In this document: piece by piece, positions 45,016-54,743 of the stretch | Layout of the letters: every line of letters starts with the position of its first letter | Numbering within the stretch: the stretch's first letter is position 1 | DNA from: JAQIBY01 sp034658655 | GTDB lineage: Bacteria > Bacteroidota > Bacteroidia > Bacteroidales > ML635J-15 | Assembly (NCBI GenBank): GCA_034658655.1 | Contig: JAYEFQ010000134.1 | Location: 1-64,000 of the forward strand | DNA length: 64,000 nt | Reading direction: 5' to 3' | Made by a program: the position numbers and the translations under genes | Notes under the pieces: model-generated | The model's input: the letters and a program-made list of their open reading frames with translations, nothing else | Told to the model about the DNA's origin: nothing | The model's database searches: none

Positions 45016-46158
45016 ATGAACGATAGTTTTCAAATTACGGCAAAATGCTTATCAGGCATGGAGGCAATCCTTGCAAATGAAATAGAAACCCTTGGTGCAA
45101 AGGAGATACAAACACAAACCAGAGCCGTATTTTTTCAAGGCAACACAGAAATGCTTTACACAGCAAATCTGCACTTGCGAACTGCGCTAAGGCTACTAAA
45201 ACCTATCGAGAGTTTTTATGCTCATGATTTCGGCAGATTATATAAACGTATAAAGCGCATTGAGTGGGACAATTACATGCAAGTTGATCAGACCTTTGCA
45301 ATTGATTCTGTTACGTTTGGGAAATATTTCAAGCACTCACTTTTCACCAGTTTAAAAGTAAAAGATGCCATTGCAGACTATTTTAGAGAGAAAACCGGCA
45401 AGCGTCCTTCAGTTGATCGGGAAAATCCGGATATTTTAATTAGCATTCATATTGTTGACAGACAATGTACCGTTTCGCTTGACAGCTCAGGGATACCTTT
45501 AGATAAACGCGGATATAAAACGGAGAGTTCTGAAGCCCCTCTCAGCGAAGTACTTGCCGCCGGGCTAATTCTTAATAGCGATTGGAACGGAAAGACTGAT
45601 TTTATGGATCCCATGTGTGGTTCAGGAACTATTGCAATTGAAGCAGCAATGATTGCAGGAAACATTGCACCGGGAAAATTCCGTGAATTTGCGTTTCAAC
45701 AATGGTCTGATTTTGATGAAAGTCTATGGAACAAAATAAAAACCCAAGCAGAACAAGCAGAAATAAAAATTCCGGTGCAAATTTCAGCATCAGATATTCA
45801 TATGCAAGTTGCAGATATTGCACGTACAAACGTACAATCCGCAGTGCTTCAAAATAAAATTGAAGTAAAAAACATGGACTTTTTCCAGTCAAGACCAATT
45901 TCCGACACGGGAATATTAATCATGAATCCGCCTTACGGAGAGCGATTAGACAACGACAAGGACATGGATGCGCTTTACAAACAAATTGGTGATCATTTGA
46001 AAACCTTTTTCCCGGGATGGGATGCTTGGATTTTCAGCGGAAATAAAGAAGCAATTAAACATGTCGGACTAAAGCCTTCTAAAAAATTAAATTTCTTGAA
46101 TGGTTCAATAGAATGTAAATTTCATAAGTTTGAGCTGTACAAGGGGTCAAATGGTTAA
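45016..46158 (+). CDS. THUMP-domain class I SAM-dependent RNA methyltransferase (RlmL/YpsC type)
   Basis: 380 residues. The THUMP region (about 1-160) has ITAKCLSGMEAILANEIE and IHIVDRQCTVSLDSSG. The RlmL-like methyltransferase domain (about 160-375) shows KRGYKTESSEAPLSEVLAA, the SAM-binding MDPMCGSGTIAIEAAMIA and the catalytic motif IMNPPYGERL. It lacks the extra RlmK half found in E. coli RlmL, so it resembles the shorter YpsC class. The family methylates N2 of a guanine in 23S rRNA (G2445 in E. coli). It follows the 604-aa gene by 23 bp and is probably co-transcribed with it. The target base is inferred from the family. Confidence 0.93.
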   Translation: MNDSFQITAKCLSGMEAILANEIETLGAKEIQTQTRAVFFQGNTEMLYTANLHLRTALRLLKPIESFYAHDFGRLYKRIKRIEWDNYMQVDQTFAIDSVTFGKYFKHSLFTSLKVKDAIADYFREKTGKRPSVDRENPDILISIHIVDRQCTVSLDSSGIPLDKRGYKTESSEAPLSEVLAAGLILNSDWNGKTDFMDPMCGSGTIAIEAAMIAGNIAPGKFREFAFQQWSDFDESLWNKIKTQAEQAEIKIPVQISASDIHMQVADIARTNVQSAVLQNKIEVKNMDFFQSRPISDTGILIMNPPYGERLDNDKDMDALYKQIGDHLKTFFPGWDAWIFSGNKEAIKHVGLKPSKKLNFLNGSIECKFHKFELYKGSNG

Positions 46159-46477
46159 AGGTTAGAGGTTAGATCCGCCGGGAGGCTGCCTGTCTGACTG
46201 CTGGCGGAGACAAGGGTTTGAGGTTAGTTGAGAAAAAAGTCATTCGATTGGAAAAGGGAAACGATGGTCATTCGATTGAAAAAAATGAGCATGCGTTCCG
46301 AAAGCTTTCGGAAGCGCTCCGAAAGTTTTCTAGAAGTGTAGATACGAGGAAATTTAAATCACAGCAGTTAGCCAGCAGTTTTACACAGTGCAACCATTTA
46401 AAATTTGTTACCCCGCTATGCAGCTGGATGATTCAACATTATAAATATGATTACCTTCTGAATCAAAATAGCCTAAA
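46159..46477. other. Intergenic region with repeats shared with 41840-42231
   Basis: GTCATTCGATTGGAAA-type 16-mers lie at 46239 and 46267; a CTGCTGGCGGAGACAAGGG motif is at about 46198; and CGTTCCGAAAGCTTTCGG followed by CTCCGAAAGTTTTCT is at about 46292-46332. An open frame across it (46218-46574) is built from repeat sequence and overlaps the end of the next gene, so it is not called. Confidence 0.65.
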
Positions 46478-47842
46478 TTACTCACTTCGGACAATTCTTT
46501 TATTCTCAAAAACGAAAATAAATTCAGGCTCCTCTCCTTCCGTTTTTATAAAGATTTTTCCTCCAGCAAAATAGGATGGCGATTCATTCATAATTACATT
46601 CACTAATTGCCCAATTAAGGATTTTCTATCAGCATTGGATGTTTGCACTTCAAATTGTAATGAATAATCTCCTTTCGCTGTAAACGCTTGGTTAATTTCT
46701 GCAGTATAAAATGACTCTTTTTCTTTGCCTTTAATAAATTGAGCTAAATCTATGTTGCTATGAGAAACGGCTAACTCAACTCGGATAACAGTAAAATCAG
46801 TTTCTGTAAAAACCCTCATTGGAATATACCATCGTAAATTTTGTGGATTAACAGAAGATCTCTTCAATCTAATCGGGTCATTAACAGTAAACCGGACAGT
46901 GTTTTCACCATCAGGAATAAGAAAATCAATACTTATCTCGGTTTCTTTATAATTTTGAGAAATTGTGAAATTTGCATTTTTAACAGAGAAACAAAAATCA
47001 GCATCGTAATTAATCTCTAATGCCTCGTCATCATTAATTAGTTTATGATCTTGCAAAATGGCACAATCCGACTTAAACAAAACCTCTGAATCCATTTTAA
47101 AGTAACGATCCGAAGACAAAAGTTTTAAAACCAATCGTCCACGCTCATGTTTTTGTACTTCGAATCGTAAATTATCCAAAAGTTGTTCTATTTCGGATTT
47201 AATAATTGATGCTTCGGTTTTTCTAGACCCAGTAAATATTTTCTCTAAGGCAATTGTTTTGCTACGAAGTATTTTTAAGTCAGCAACACGATTACATGCC
47301 CCTACACTTTTTCTCAACGCTTTCAACTCTAGCGTAAAGGCACGGTCAGTTTGCTCCCATTCCTTTATAAGATTATTCAACTCCATTTCAGTAAAAGGAT
47401 ACATAATATGATAATGCACTTTTGTCATTTTATTCGGATATTTTTGCTTTTCCCAATAATATGCTTCTGATTTACTTAAGCTTACCCCCTTCAGCGAATT
47501 TAAAAAGTCAGTTGTGATATTTGTTTGTAATTGCGTGTCTTCCCGATATTTTGACATATTATCAATAACTGTTTCATTGATTGAAATATTCATTTCCGAA
47601 CTAATATTGACAGCCACAGAGTTGACAATTCTTTCTTTTAGCTTTTTTAGTACATCATTTTGGGCATTTTCAAAATTTGCTCCTACCCCTTCAATAATTA
47701 TGTACCCATTATTAAGTCCATAAACCCATGACGGTCGTTTTTTTTGAGAAACTTCAACTGCTCTGGGCAAAGAGCAAGACAGAAAGCCAACAAAAATCAA
47801 AAGCAAAAATGCTATATAAGTGATTCGTTTTTTCATTTGCAT
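46478..47842 (-). CDS. LPP20-like lipoprotein, unknown function
   Basis: 454 residues (or 452 from the MKKR start). The lipobox GFLSC (Cys23) follows one hydrophobic stretch. RPSWVYGLNNGYIIIEGVG and the helix ENAQNDVLKKLKERIVNSV resemble the LPP20/LpoB-like fold, in which a short beta sheet packs on a long helix whose proteins often carry multiple internal Ala/Lys repeats. A helical region (about 160-235) follows, then a beta-rich C-terminal half (about 240-454) with FSVKNANFTISQNY, SIDFLIPDGENTVRFTV and FTAKGDYSLQFEVQTSN. Probably periplasmic and attached to the outer membrane. Monocistronic; no family function can be given. Confidence 0.75.
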   Translation of the reverse strand: MQMKKRITYIAFLLLIFVGFLSCSLPRAVEVSQKKRPSWVYGLNNGYIIIEGVGANFENAQNDVLKKLKERIVNSVAVNISSEMNISINETVIDNMSKYREDTQLQTNITTDFLNSLKGVSLSKSEAYYWEKQKYPNKMTKVHYHIMYPFTEMELNNLIKEWEQTDRAFTLELKALRKSVGACNRVADLKILRSKTIALEKIFTGSRKTEASIIKSEIEQLLDNLRFEVQKHERGRLVLKLLSSDRYFKMDSEVLFKSDCAILQDHKLINDDEALEINYDADFCFSVKNANFTISQNYKETEISIDFLIPDGENTVRFTVNDPIRLKRSSVNPQNLRWYIPMRVFTETDFTVIRVELAVSHSNIDLAQFIKGKEKESFYTAEINQAFTAKGDYSLQFEVQTSNADRKSLIGQLVNVIMNESPSYFAGGKIFIKTEGEEPEFIFVFENKRIVRSE

Positions 47843-48083
47843 ATGTTTATCACTTCCTATTCATAAATTATACCAAAAACGAAATAAAAGTATTGAATTT
47901 TTAATGAAAATTAAAAAATCAACTATGTGATTAAAGCTTTGAAGAAAAAAAAGTAACGCAAAGGTTCGCTAAGATAATTGCATTTTCACTCAAGTCTTCG
48001 TTTTTCCGTAAACTTTTAATCTTTGAAAATCAAACATAAATAGTGATTTTAAAAGAGTGAGAGTGAGAATTGAGTACAGAAAA

Positions 48084-48140
48084 AACAGAGCGAGAGTGTT
48101 TCGTTCGTACTCCGTACTCACTTCTCACTCTCGCTCTGTT
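48084..48140 (-). terminator. Strong intrinsic terminator of tRNA-Phe
   Basis: A perfect 15-bp stem (AACAGAGCGAGAGTG at 48084-48098; CACTCTCGCTCTGTT at 48126-48140), read on the minus strand with TTTT after it. A flanking near-copy (about 48056-48077) can also pair with 48114-48132 (18 of 19), giving a competing hairpin. It lies 4 bp beyond the tRNA 3' end. Confidence 0.85.
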
Positions 48141-48144
48141 TAAG

Positions 48145-48217
<73 letters not shown>

Positions 48218-48438
48218 ATTTTTTCGTAATGGGAGTACAAATATAGGGTTTTATTTTTTCCGACAAAACATTCAAATAAAAAATTCTCCAATTTTCTGTA
48301 ATAATTTACCGAGGTTGGATATAATGCCTTCAAAAAGAACATTTTGAATGTTATTTTATTGAAAAATAAAAGGATAATATCTTCAAAGAAAAATACAATA
48401 ATTTTTAAATATATACTAAATAAAAATTTAAACTTGTT

Positions 48439-48896
48439 ATGAAACGAAAAATTGAATTAAACTGGGGAAAAAGATGGTATTCAACACTGAGTCCAACGGA
48501 CACAAAATAACCATGGATGGTTACAGCAGGGATGTTGGCGGTGAAGACAACAGACCACCACCAAAACCAATGATGATAGTTGCATTAGGAGATTGCAATG
48601 GTCAGTTTGTTGTGCCTTTGCTGAAAAATATGCGTGTGGATGTTGTTGATTTTAAAATCATTGTTGAAGCCGAAGAAACAGAAAAATATCCCAAGCATTA
48701 TTCAAAAACACATCAGATCTATATATTTACTATAAAAGACCTCAATAAAAAAATAATCGAAAAAGCCGTTGATTTGTCTGAAAATAAATATTGCGGAGTA
48801 ACTTATACATCCACTTGCGGACATACAACAAAAAGCAACTACCCATCGCAGGTAAATGCACCAGTAAGTTATGGTAATAATATTGAAAGCGCCTAA
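48439..48896 (+). pseudogene. OsmC-family peroxidase-like gene with a -1 frame break (possible programmed frameshift)
   Basis: The natural start ATG at 48439 gives MKRKIELNWGK and then stops after 23 codons. Continuing in the -1 frame from about 48471 gives KMVFNTESNGHKITMDGYS and the full OsmC body. The second frame has its own ATG at 48474 (140 residues). OsmC features: GGEDNRPPPKPMMIVALGDC with the first redox Cys, KNMRVDVVDFKIIVEAE, and the second Cys in NKYCGVTYTS. OsmC/Ohr proteins reduce organic hydroperoxides with two Cys. At the break the sequence G GGA AAA (48465-48471) is in phase as an X XXY YYZ slippery heptamer. Options are a real indel, a homopolymer sequencing error, internal initiation at 48474, or programmed slippage. 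Stand-alone gene after tRNA-Phe. Confidence 0.8.
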
Positions 48897-48915
48897 CTCC
48901 TGAACCCCTGAGTGT

Positions 48916-48976
48916 CATTTTTCAGAAGTTTGCGAACTGAAAAATGCAACACGAAGCAATCCCGACGCATGTCGGG
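48916..48976. terminator. Two hairpins between convergent OsmC and SpoU genes
   Basis: CATTTTTCAG (48916-48925) pairs with CTGAAAAATG (48937-48946), an 11-nt loop. CCCGAC (48961-48966) pairs with GTCGGG (48971-48976), a 4-nt loop. Neither has a long U-run, but their place between convergent stops fits termination. Confidence 0.5.
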
Positions 48977-48988
48977 GCTCCTGACTCT

Positions 48989-49765
48989 TTATCTCTGAAA
49001 TGGTTTTCTTAATTCAGCAATTAGAATTGCACTTGCCGTTGCGACATTAAGCGACTCCATCTCATGATTTTCAATTGGAAAACTGGGAATAGCAATTCGA
49101 TTTGTGCATAAATTCTCAATTTCAGAAGAAATACCCTGACCTTCATTGCCCATTATTAATATTCCTGAAGAAATAGGTTCTAAATTAAGCATATTTTCTC
49201 CGTCCATAAAACTTCCTAGTACAGGATAATCGGGAAAATGGAATTTATAATCTGATATAAAAGTTGACAAATTAAGATAATGTATTTTCACACGTAAAAA
49301 TGCACCCATAGTAGATTGTATAACTTTTGGATTGGTATAATCAACCGTGTTTTCTGAACAAATGATATGACGTACACCGTACCAATCGGCTATGCGTAAA
49401 ATGGTTCCAAAATTTCCGGGATCCTGAACATAATCTAAAACCAACACAAGTTCTTCCGTAAAATTATCGTAAGAAAACGTTTTTACATCCTCCATTGGCA
49501 TAAGTGCAACAACTGGTGCGGGAGTTTTCAAACTTGAAATTTGTGATAATTGTTTCTGATTTGCGACAACAAAATCTGTGGATTTTAAAATGGAATCATG
49601 TGTATTTATCCAAGCCTCACGCCCAATAACTACCTTGGGTTTTGTTTCAGAATGTAATGCCTCAAGCACAATTTTTTCTCCCTGTATCAGATACTCGCTG
49701 AGTTCATAGCGAAATTTCTTTTGCTGTAAGCCTCGAATTTGTTTTACTTGTGCATTTGTCAACAT
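48989..49765 (-). CDS. TrmH/SpoU-family RNA 2'-O-methyltransferase
   Basis: 258 residues. The N-terminal substrate-binding part has QQKKFRYELSEYLIQGEKIV, typical of SpoU_sub_bind. The SPOUT catalytic domain shows motif 1 VLDYVQDPGNFGTILRIAD, motif 2 LIMGNEGQGIS and motif 3 ESLNVATASAILIAEL, which form the trefoil-knot SAM site. It methylates a ribose 2'-OH in rRNA or tRNA in the cytoplasm; the target is not readable from sequence. A box TATCTTTG ends only 5 bp before the ATG, so the mRNA may be leaderless. It is separated from the T9SS pseudogene by 78 bp. Confidence 0.93.
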   Translation of the reverse strand: MLTNAQVKQIRGLQQKKFRYELSEYLIQGEKIVLEALHSETKPKVVIGREAWINTHDSILKSTDFVVANQKQLSQISSLKTPAPVVALMPMEDVKTFSYDNFTEELVLVLDYVQDPGNFGTILRIADWYGVRHIICSENTVDYTNPKVIQSTMGAFLRVKIHYLNLSTFISDYKFHFPDYPVLGSFMDGENMLNLEPISSGILIMGNEGQGISSEIENLCTNRIAIPSFPIENHEMESLNVATASAILIAELRKPFQR

Positions 49766-49843
49766 ACAGCAAAGATAAAATAATTATTTCAGGATGAGTG
49801 AAGCGGGTAAAAACAAGCTAACATCATTTTTAAAAACCGCTTG

Positions 49844-51266
49844 CTATTCTTTCACAAATTGCCCCCAATAAAATTTACCATCTGCATTTACACGAACAGT
49901 ATAAAGGCCTGAAGTCAGATCAGAAAGGTCAAGTTCAGCACCTGCATTGTACGTTTTATCAATACACAATTGTGCTTGTTGATTAAAAATTTTCAAGCGA
50001 CCTGCTTGCGCGTCAAAATTAATACGGACAAAATCGCTTGCCGGATTTGGGAAAATTTCAAGTTGATTCATTCTTATGTATTGCACTTGTGCATTTGACG
50101 TATAACAATCAGGATTGCAACCTTCCTCCAAACAACCACATTCATCAACCTTGATAACAAGTGAAGACTGCACGCCGCCCGGAAACATTTCGCTATCGGT
50201 GCTTAAATACTCACCAGCCATAATAAAGCCGCCATCACTTGTAGCTGTTAAGCTATATGCCTTTGTGTAACACCAATCAGCATCCGTATTTTCAGGAAAA
50301 CATTCATAGTAATTTACCCATTGTACATTGTATTGTGTATCTATCTTTATTAAAAAACACTTTCCCTGTATAAGATGAATTTATACCAGCAAGGTATATT
50401 TCTCCTGTTTCAGACTGATAAACATCATTCACATAATAACTCATATTATTCAAGGAAGAGTTACCCCAACTTAAACTCCGCTTCCACAACACATTACCAT
50501 TGGCATTCATTTCACCTATCCATATGGTGCTACTATCATTGTGGATGCGTGGTGCTCCTGGATTAATTGTATTGCGAATATATGGATCACTATAAGTAAA
50601 TAAAAAATTACCATCTGGTTTTGGAAAAACAAAAGGGCGGTAATTTAAGGTATCATAATGACCAAAGGCACAGCGCCACAATTCATTACCCAAGCTATCT
50701 ACTTTTAAACAATATGCATTTTGGTTTATAACAGACGATGTGGTTATGGGCTCCTCAAAAGTAAAAACAAAACCACCATCATTTGTAGGACATATTTGTA
50801 ATGGCCTTTTTATATCAGCATACAGATTACTTGAAGTGGTGCCATACTCCCTGCTAAACATTAAATTGCCTAAAGTATCCATTTTATGAAAAGACAAGGT
50901 AAACTTGTTATTATAATCGAATGCGTAACCAAGTATTAACAAATCTGAGTTGAAGGACTCAATAACAAAAAACAATATCCCTTTTTCTATAGTTAATTCA
51001 GGATATAACTTTAAAGAAATAGTATCTAAAGTGCTATTTGAAAATTTTATAAGCATTGGATAAAATCGATTAGCATCATACTCTATATGGCCTGTCAAGT
51101 AAATTGCATTTCCATCATTAGCCACAGCCTTTGAATTAAAAGCAAATGTTGTATTTAATAAGGAGTCAATAAAAAAATCCTCATTCAATAGGGCATCTCC
51201 ATTGTTTGATATATTTTGTAATAAAATTTCATGAGCGTTTCTTCTTTTTTTTGTAAAGATAAAAAT
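49844..51266 (-). pseudogene. Decayed T9SS type A substrate (5'-truncated, internal frameshift)
   Basis: Two adjoining frames make one protein. The upstream part (TTG at 51188, open back to 51266 with no ATG and no signal peptide) runs to GINSSYTGKVF and then stops at about 50304. Dropping one base of the six-A run at 50352-50357 (T-run on the coding strand) restores KVFLIKIDTQYNVQWVNYY, then DGGFIMAGEYLSTDSEMF and a normal C terminus. The final 75 residues are a type A sorting domain (LEIFPNPASDFVRINF, LKIFNQQAQ, LDLSDLTSGLYTVRV). The body has repeated TDGGFVF/SLGNELWR-type strands, like beta-propeller secreted proteins of this phylum. It probably no longer functions; the frameshift alone could be a sequencing error, but the missing 5' end could not. 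Confidence 0.8.
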
Positions 51267-51509
51267 TCAAAATGAGTTGGGAAGAAATCTGTAACGGTTT
51301 TTTCTACATTGCTTCAATGATAAATTATTAACGAATAAAAACTTTCATGCCTTTTCACAATAAAAACCGAAGAGAAATCATTATCTTTACTAATCAAAAT
51401 AAATTAAAACAATCAAGCGTGAGATATATTGAATTTACAATACATGACAAAATTGCAAGCACAGGGCTGAGCAAAGCCTTCCACTTAATATATTTAGCAC
51501 TCCTAATAT

Positions 51510-54500
51510 TTATTTAAATGCCGCTTCTGACAATCCCTCATCACTCAATCTAAGTTTTTCAAAATAATCAGGAACCGCTTTACCAGTCAATTTATCAACA
51601 TAAAGTTTTGCAAGATATTGTGATAACATGAAACCATGTCCGCGTAAGCCAACAAATAATCCCAATCCTGGATCGACGATATACCGTGGTTCCACATAAT
51701 ATCCACCCCAAACAGCTTGAAAACTAACCGATGACAATTCAGGAATCCAGTCAACAAAAACTTCAGAAATGATATTCATGAATTCATGGGTATTGACTTT
51801 TAAATTTTTATCTGATTCTTGAGGATCAACTGCAGGTGAAGCACAACCAATAATTTGGCCGGTTTCAGCAAGCTGTTGTCCGTAAACCGCTGAAAATCCC
51901 TTGTATTTCCGGCGATCAATCAACATATCAAGCGTATTTCCATCTTTTCCAAGAAAAGGCAAACGTTTGGTAATAAATGCCTGATGACGAACAGGATATA
52001 ATCCCGTATTGATATTTAATTTATTAGCAAATTCCTCAGCCTGAGAACCAAGTGCATTGACAAAATGCTCGGTTTCAAATTCCTGATAACTATCATCGTG
52101 CAATTGAACCAGAGCAATAGTTTTATCACCTTCTTTGTAAAGATCAATAAGTTTACAATCCTCAAGGACTTTACCACCTTTTTCCTCGCCAATATGTCGG
52201 AGTAAATCAATAACTTTCCCTGGAGTTGCTTGCCAACAATCGTTAGTAATAAGCGCAGATTTATATTTAGCTATATTTTTATTGAAAGCTGGTGAAATTT
52301 CTTTATCAAAATCTTTCGGATCAACCATATAGGCGTCACTCCATGCCATAGAAGCATCTAGTGATTTATAGGTTGCTTCATCATGAGCAAAACTTATATA
52401 GCGAATATCACGATAATCGATGTTGTTAATATCCTGAAGATCCTTAAATATTTTCTTATTTTCATTTGCAATATCAGCCAAAGCTGGGAGAGAGAAAGCG
52501 GGACGTCCACCAGCAATGTTTCGCCATGAGGCACCTCTGCCAGAATTAATCATTACAGGATCCATTCCGGCATCAGCCATATAACGAAGCAAGGCTGAAC
52601 CACCAATACCACCACCAGCTATTAATGATTTTACTTTAACACGTTTGGGCTTATCAGATTTCACATTTGTATATATGCGTTCACCAGAATTATGTGGATA
52701 CAACTCTGCCATAGTTACCTGATTGGAAAGCGGAGCACGTGGAGTTGGATCCCCAATAATTTCAACACCATAAGGTGCAATCATCTGACGTAAACGTTTC
52801 ACACAACGCGTACCACGACAGGCACCCATTCCCAAACGTGTTGTATGTTTGATTTCGTCAATAGAGATGAATTTACGATCTCCAATTACCTCAAGCACAC
52901 GTTCCAATGTTACATCTTCACAATGACAAACAAAAGTTTTGGAAGGATGCTCATCTGCACCGTCATCAAGTTCTACTGGCTCTGGATAATTCTCCTTCAC
53001 AACAAAACCTCGTGCATTCATCAACTCTTCACCATGCAAATCGTGAGATTTCACACGTGCCATATTGGTTTTATTCGGTTTTTTCTGAATTTTTTCAATC
53101 ACCCCTTCACCAATTTTCTCACCATTGCTATCAACAAGGTAAACATCAGCACCTACTTCTACTTCGTATTCAATTGGTAAAAATATCCAATCTTTTTTCA
53201 AATTATAACCGAAAATTGCCAATCCCGGACATTGAGTAACACATTTCATGCAACCAACACATTTATCAAAGTCAATTTGAGGGACTGTACTGGTAGATGT
53301 TTTGGTAATTGCACCATAAGGACAAGAAAATGCACAAGGATTACATGCAAACCCATAAAGACAGTCGATTAACACAAATGGTTTTGCCATTGCACGTGCT
53401 TCATCAGGTTTGTATGGCTCATCAATGATTTTCACAGGATGCTGCTGTGATTCAATATATTCTTTGGATACTGCAAGATAATCGTCATAATCATAACGAT
53501 TTTTCATGGCGTCTAAAATTTCGTAAGCAGTTTGTTTTCCTTTCAGGACAGCACTTGTTCCTTCTCCGATTCGTAAGGCATCACCAACTGCATATATATT
53601 TCGTCCGAAAACTTGTTCGCCTTTTTCTTTCAACTGATCATCAGGAATTAATCCAGTACACACATTAATTGCATCAATGCCATAAATTTTCTGTTCCGTT
53701 CCCGGGATAGGTTTAAAATTTTCAGATTTTGCAATCACGGCACCAATAATTCCGGTATTATCATCATTCGGAATGGCTTTAAGCAGAATATAACCGGTTT
53801 TAATTGGGATTCCTAATCGTCTGACACGATTTGCCTGCACAGGAAATCCGCCTTCATGAGGCATAGCTTCAATAATGGCTTTCACATTTGCTCCGGCTTG
53901 CATTAACTGGTATGATGTAAGATAACCAATATTTCCGGCACCAATTGTCAGAATATTTTTACCTAAAAGAGTAAACTCTTGGTTCATCATTTTCTGGATA
54001 ACTGCAGCAGTATAAACGCCAGGTACATCGTCATTCTCGAAGCCAGGCATAAAAGGAACTGCACCGGTTGCTATGATAAGATGATCGGCAAGCACATAAA
54101 ATATTTCATTCGTATGGATATTTTTAACGGCAAGGCGTTTGTCTTCTAAAATATCCCAAACCGTAGCACTTAAAATAATTCCATCAGTATCTTCACCAGC
54201 GAGTGTATTGGCAATATCAAAACCACGCATTCCGCCATATTTCTTTTCTTTTTCAAAAAAGAAAAACTGATGGGTCTGCATATTAAACTGTCCTCCGATT
54301 TTATCATTGTTATCAATGACAATATTATCCACATTGTGCGCATTTAACAGTTCGCGGGCAGCGAGTCCGGCAGGACCAGCACCAATAATGGCAACCTGTG
54401 TTTTGTAAATGGCATATGGCTCATCAGCTTGTGCAGACTCAACTGAAGGTCGATATTCCTTTGGGATTTCACGAACTTCTTTTACTCCATCAACAGGTGT

Positions 54501-54743
54501 AATACATATTCGTTTGATTTTTCCATCAACAAGCATTTCACAAGCTCCACATTTACCAATACCACATTCAAGCGAACGATTTCGATTTTGAATGGAGTGT
54601 GAATGCACAGGATATCCTGCTTGATGTAAAGCCGCAGCAATGGTAAATCCCTTTTCTGCCTCAATAATGTTTCCCTCATAACGAAAGCTAACCTTTTCAG
54701 GTTTAGGAATATCTAAAATCGGATGTTGATTAATTTTATGCAT
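51510..54743 (-). CDS. Single-chain HcnA/HcnB/HcnC-like FAD/Fe-S dehydrogenase (amino-acid oxidase fusion)
   Basis: 1077 residues that join what are usually three subunits. Residues 18-95: HcnA-like [2Fe-2S] domain with Cys60, 65, 68, 80. Residues 113-415: HcnB-like FAD/NAD(P) oxidoreductase, QVAIIGAGPAGLAARELL and ILTIGAGNIGYL. Residues 455-512: 2x[4Fe-4S] ferredoxin, Cys461/467/470/474 and 495/498/501/505. Residues 603-660: BFD-like [2Fe-2S] domain, Cys606, 608, 642, 647. Residues 705-1065: HcnC/DAO-type FAD domain, LIAGGGIGGSALLRY and GLFVGLRGHGFMLSQYLAK. By family knowledge such systems (hydrogen cyanide synthase, opine oxidase, hydroxyproline or sarcosine-type dehydrogenases) oxidise amino-acid-like substrates and pass electrons through flavins and clusters. 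No signal peptide. Substrate unknown; no transporter adjacent. Confidence 0.88.
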   Translation of the reverse strand: MHKINQHPILDIPKPEKVSFRYEGNIIEAEKGFTIAAALHQAGYPVHSHSIQNRNRSLECGIGKCGACEMLVDGKIKRICITPVDGVKEVREIPKEYRPSVESAQADEPYAIYKTQVAIIGAGPAGLAARELLNAHNVDNIVIDNNDKIGGQFNMQTHQFFFFEKEKKYGGMRGFDIANTLAGEDTDGIILSATVWDILEDKRLAVKNIHTNEIFYVLADHLIIATGAVPFMPGFENDDVPGVYTAAVIQKMMNQEFTLLGKNILTIGAGNIGYLTSYQLMQAGANVKAIIEAMPHEGGFPVQANRVRRLGIPIKTGYILLKAIPNDDNTGIIGAVIAKSENFKPIPGTEQKIYGIDAINVCTGLIPDDQLKEKGEQVFGRNIYAVGDALRIGEGTSAVLKGKQTAYEILDAMKNRYDYDDYLAVSKEYIESQQHPVKIIDEPYKPDEARAMAKPFVLIDCLYGFACNPCAFSCPYGAITKTSTSTVPQIDFDKCVGCMKCVTQCPGLAIFGYNLKKDWIFLPIEYEVEVGADVYLVDSNGEKIGEGVIEKIQKKPNKTNMARVKSHDLHGEELMNARGFVVKENYPEPVELDDGADEHPSKTFVCHCEDVTLERVLEVIGDRKFISIDEIKHTTRLGMGACRGTRCVKRLRQMIAPYGVEIIGDPTPRAPLSNQVTMAELYPHNSGERIYTNVKSDKPKRVKVKSLIAGGGIGGSALLRYMADAGMDPVMINSGRGASWRNIAGGRPAFSLPALADIANENKKIFKDLQDINNIDYRDIRYISFAHDEATYKSLDASMAWSDAYMVDPKDFDKEISPAFNKNIAKYKSALITNDCWQATPGKVIDLLRHIGEEKGGKVLEDCKLIDLYKEGDKTIALVQLHDDSYQEFETEHFVNALGSQAEEFANKLNINTGLYPVRHQAFITKRLPFLGKDGNTLDMLIDRRKYKGFSAVYGQQLAETGQIIGCASPAVDPQESDKNLKVNTHEFMNIISEVFVDWIPELSSVSFQAVWGGYYVEPRYIVDPGLGLFVGLRGHGFMLSQYLAKLYVDKLTGKAVPDYFEKLRLSDEGLSEAAFK

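Noticed and set aside
46218..46574. 118-residue frame after the RNA methyltransferase
   Set aside because: Composed of intergenic repeat sequence, overlaps the 3' end of the lipoprotein gene, and has low-complexity content without a recognisable domain.
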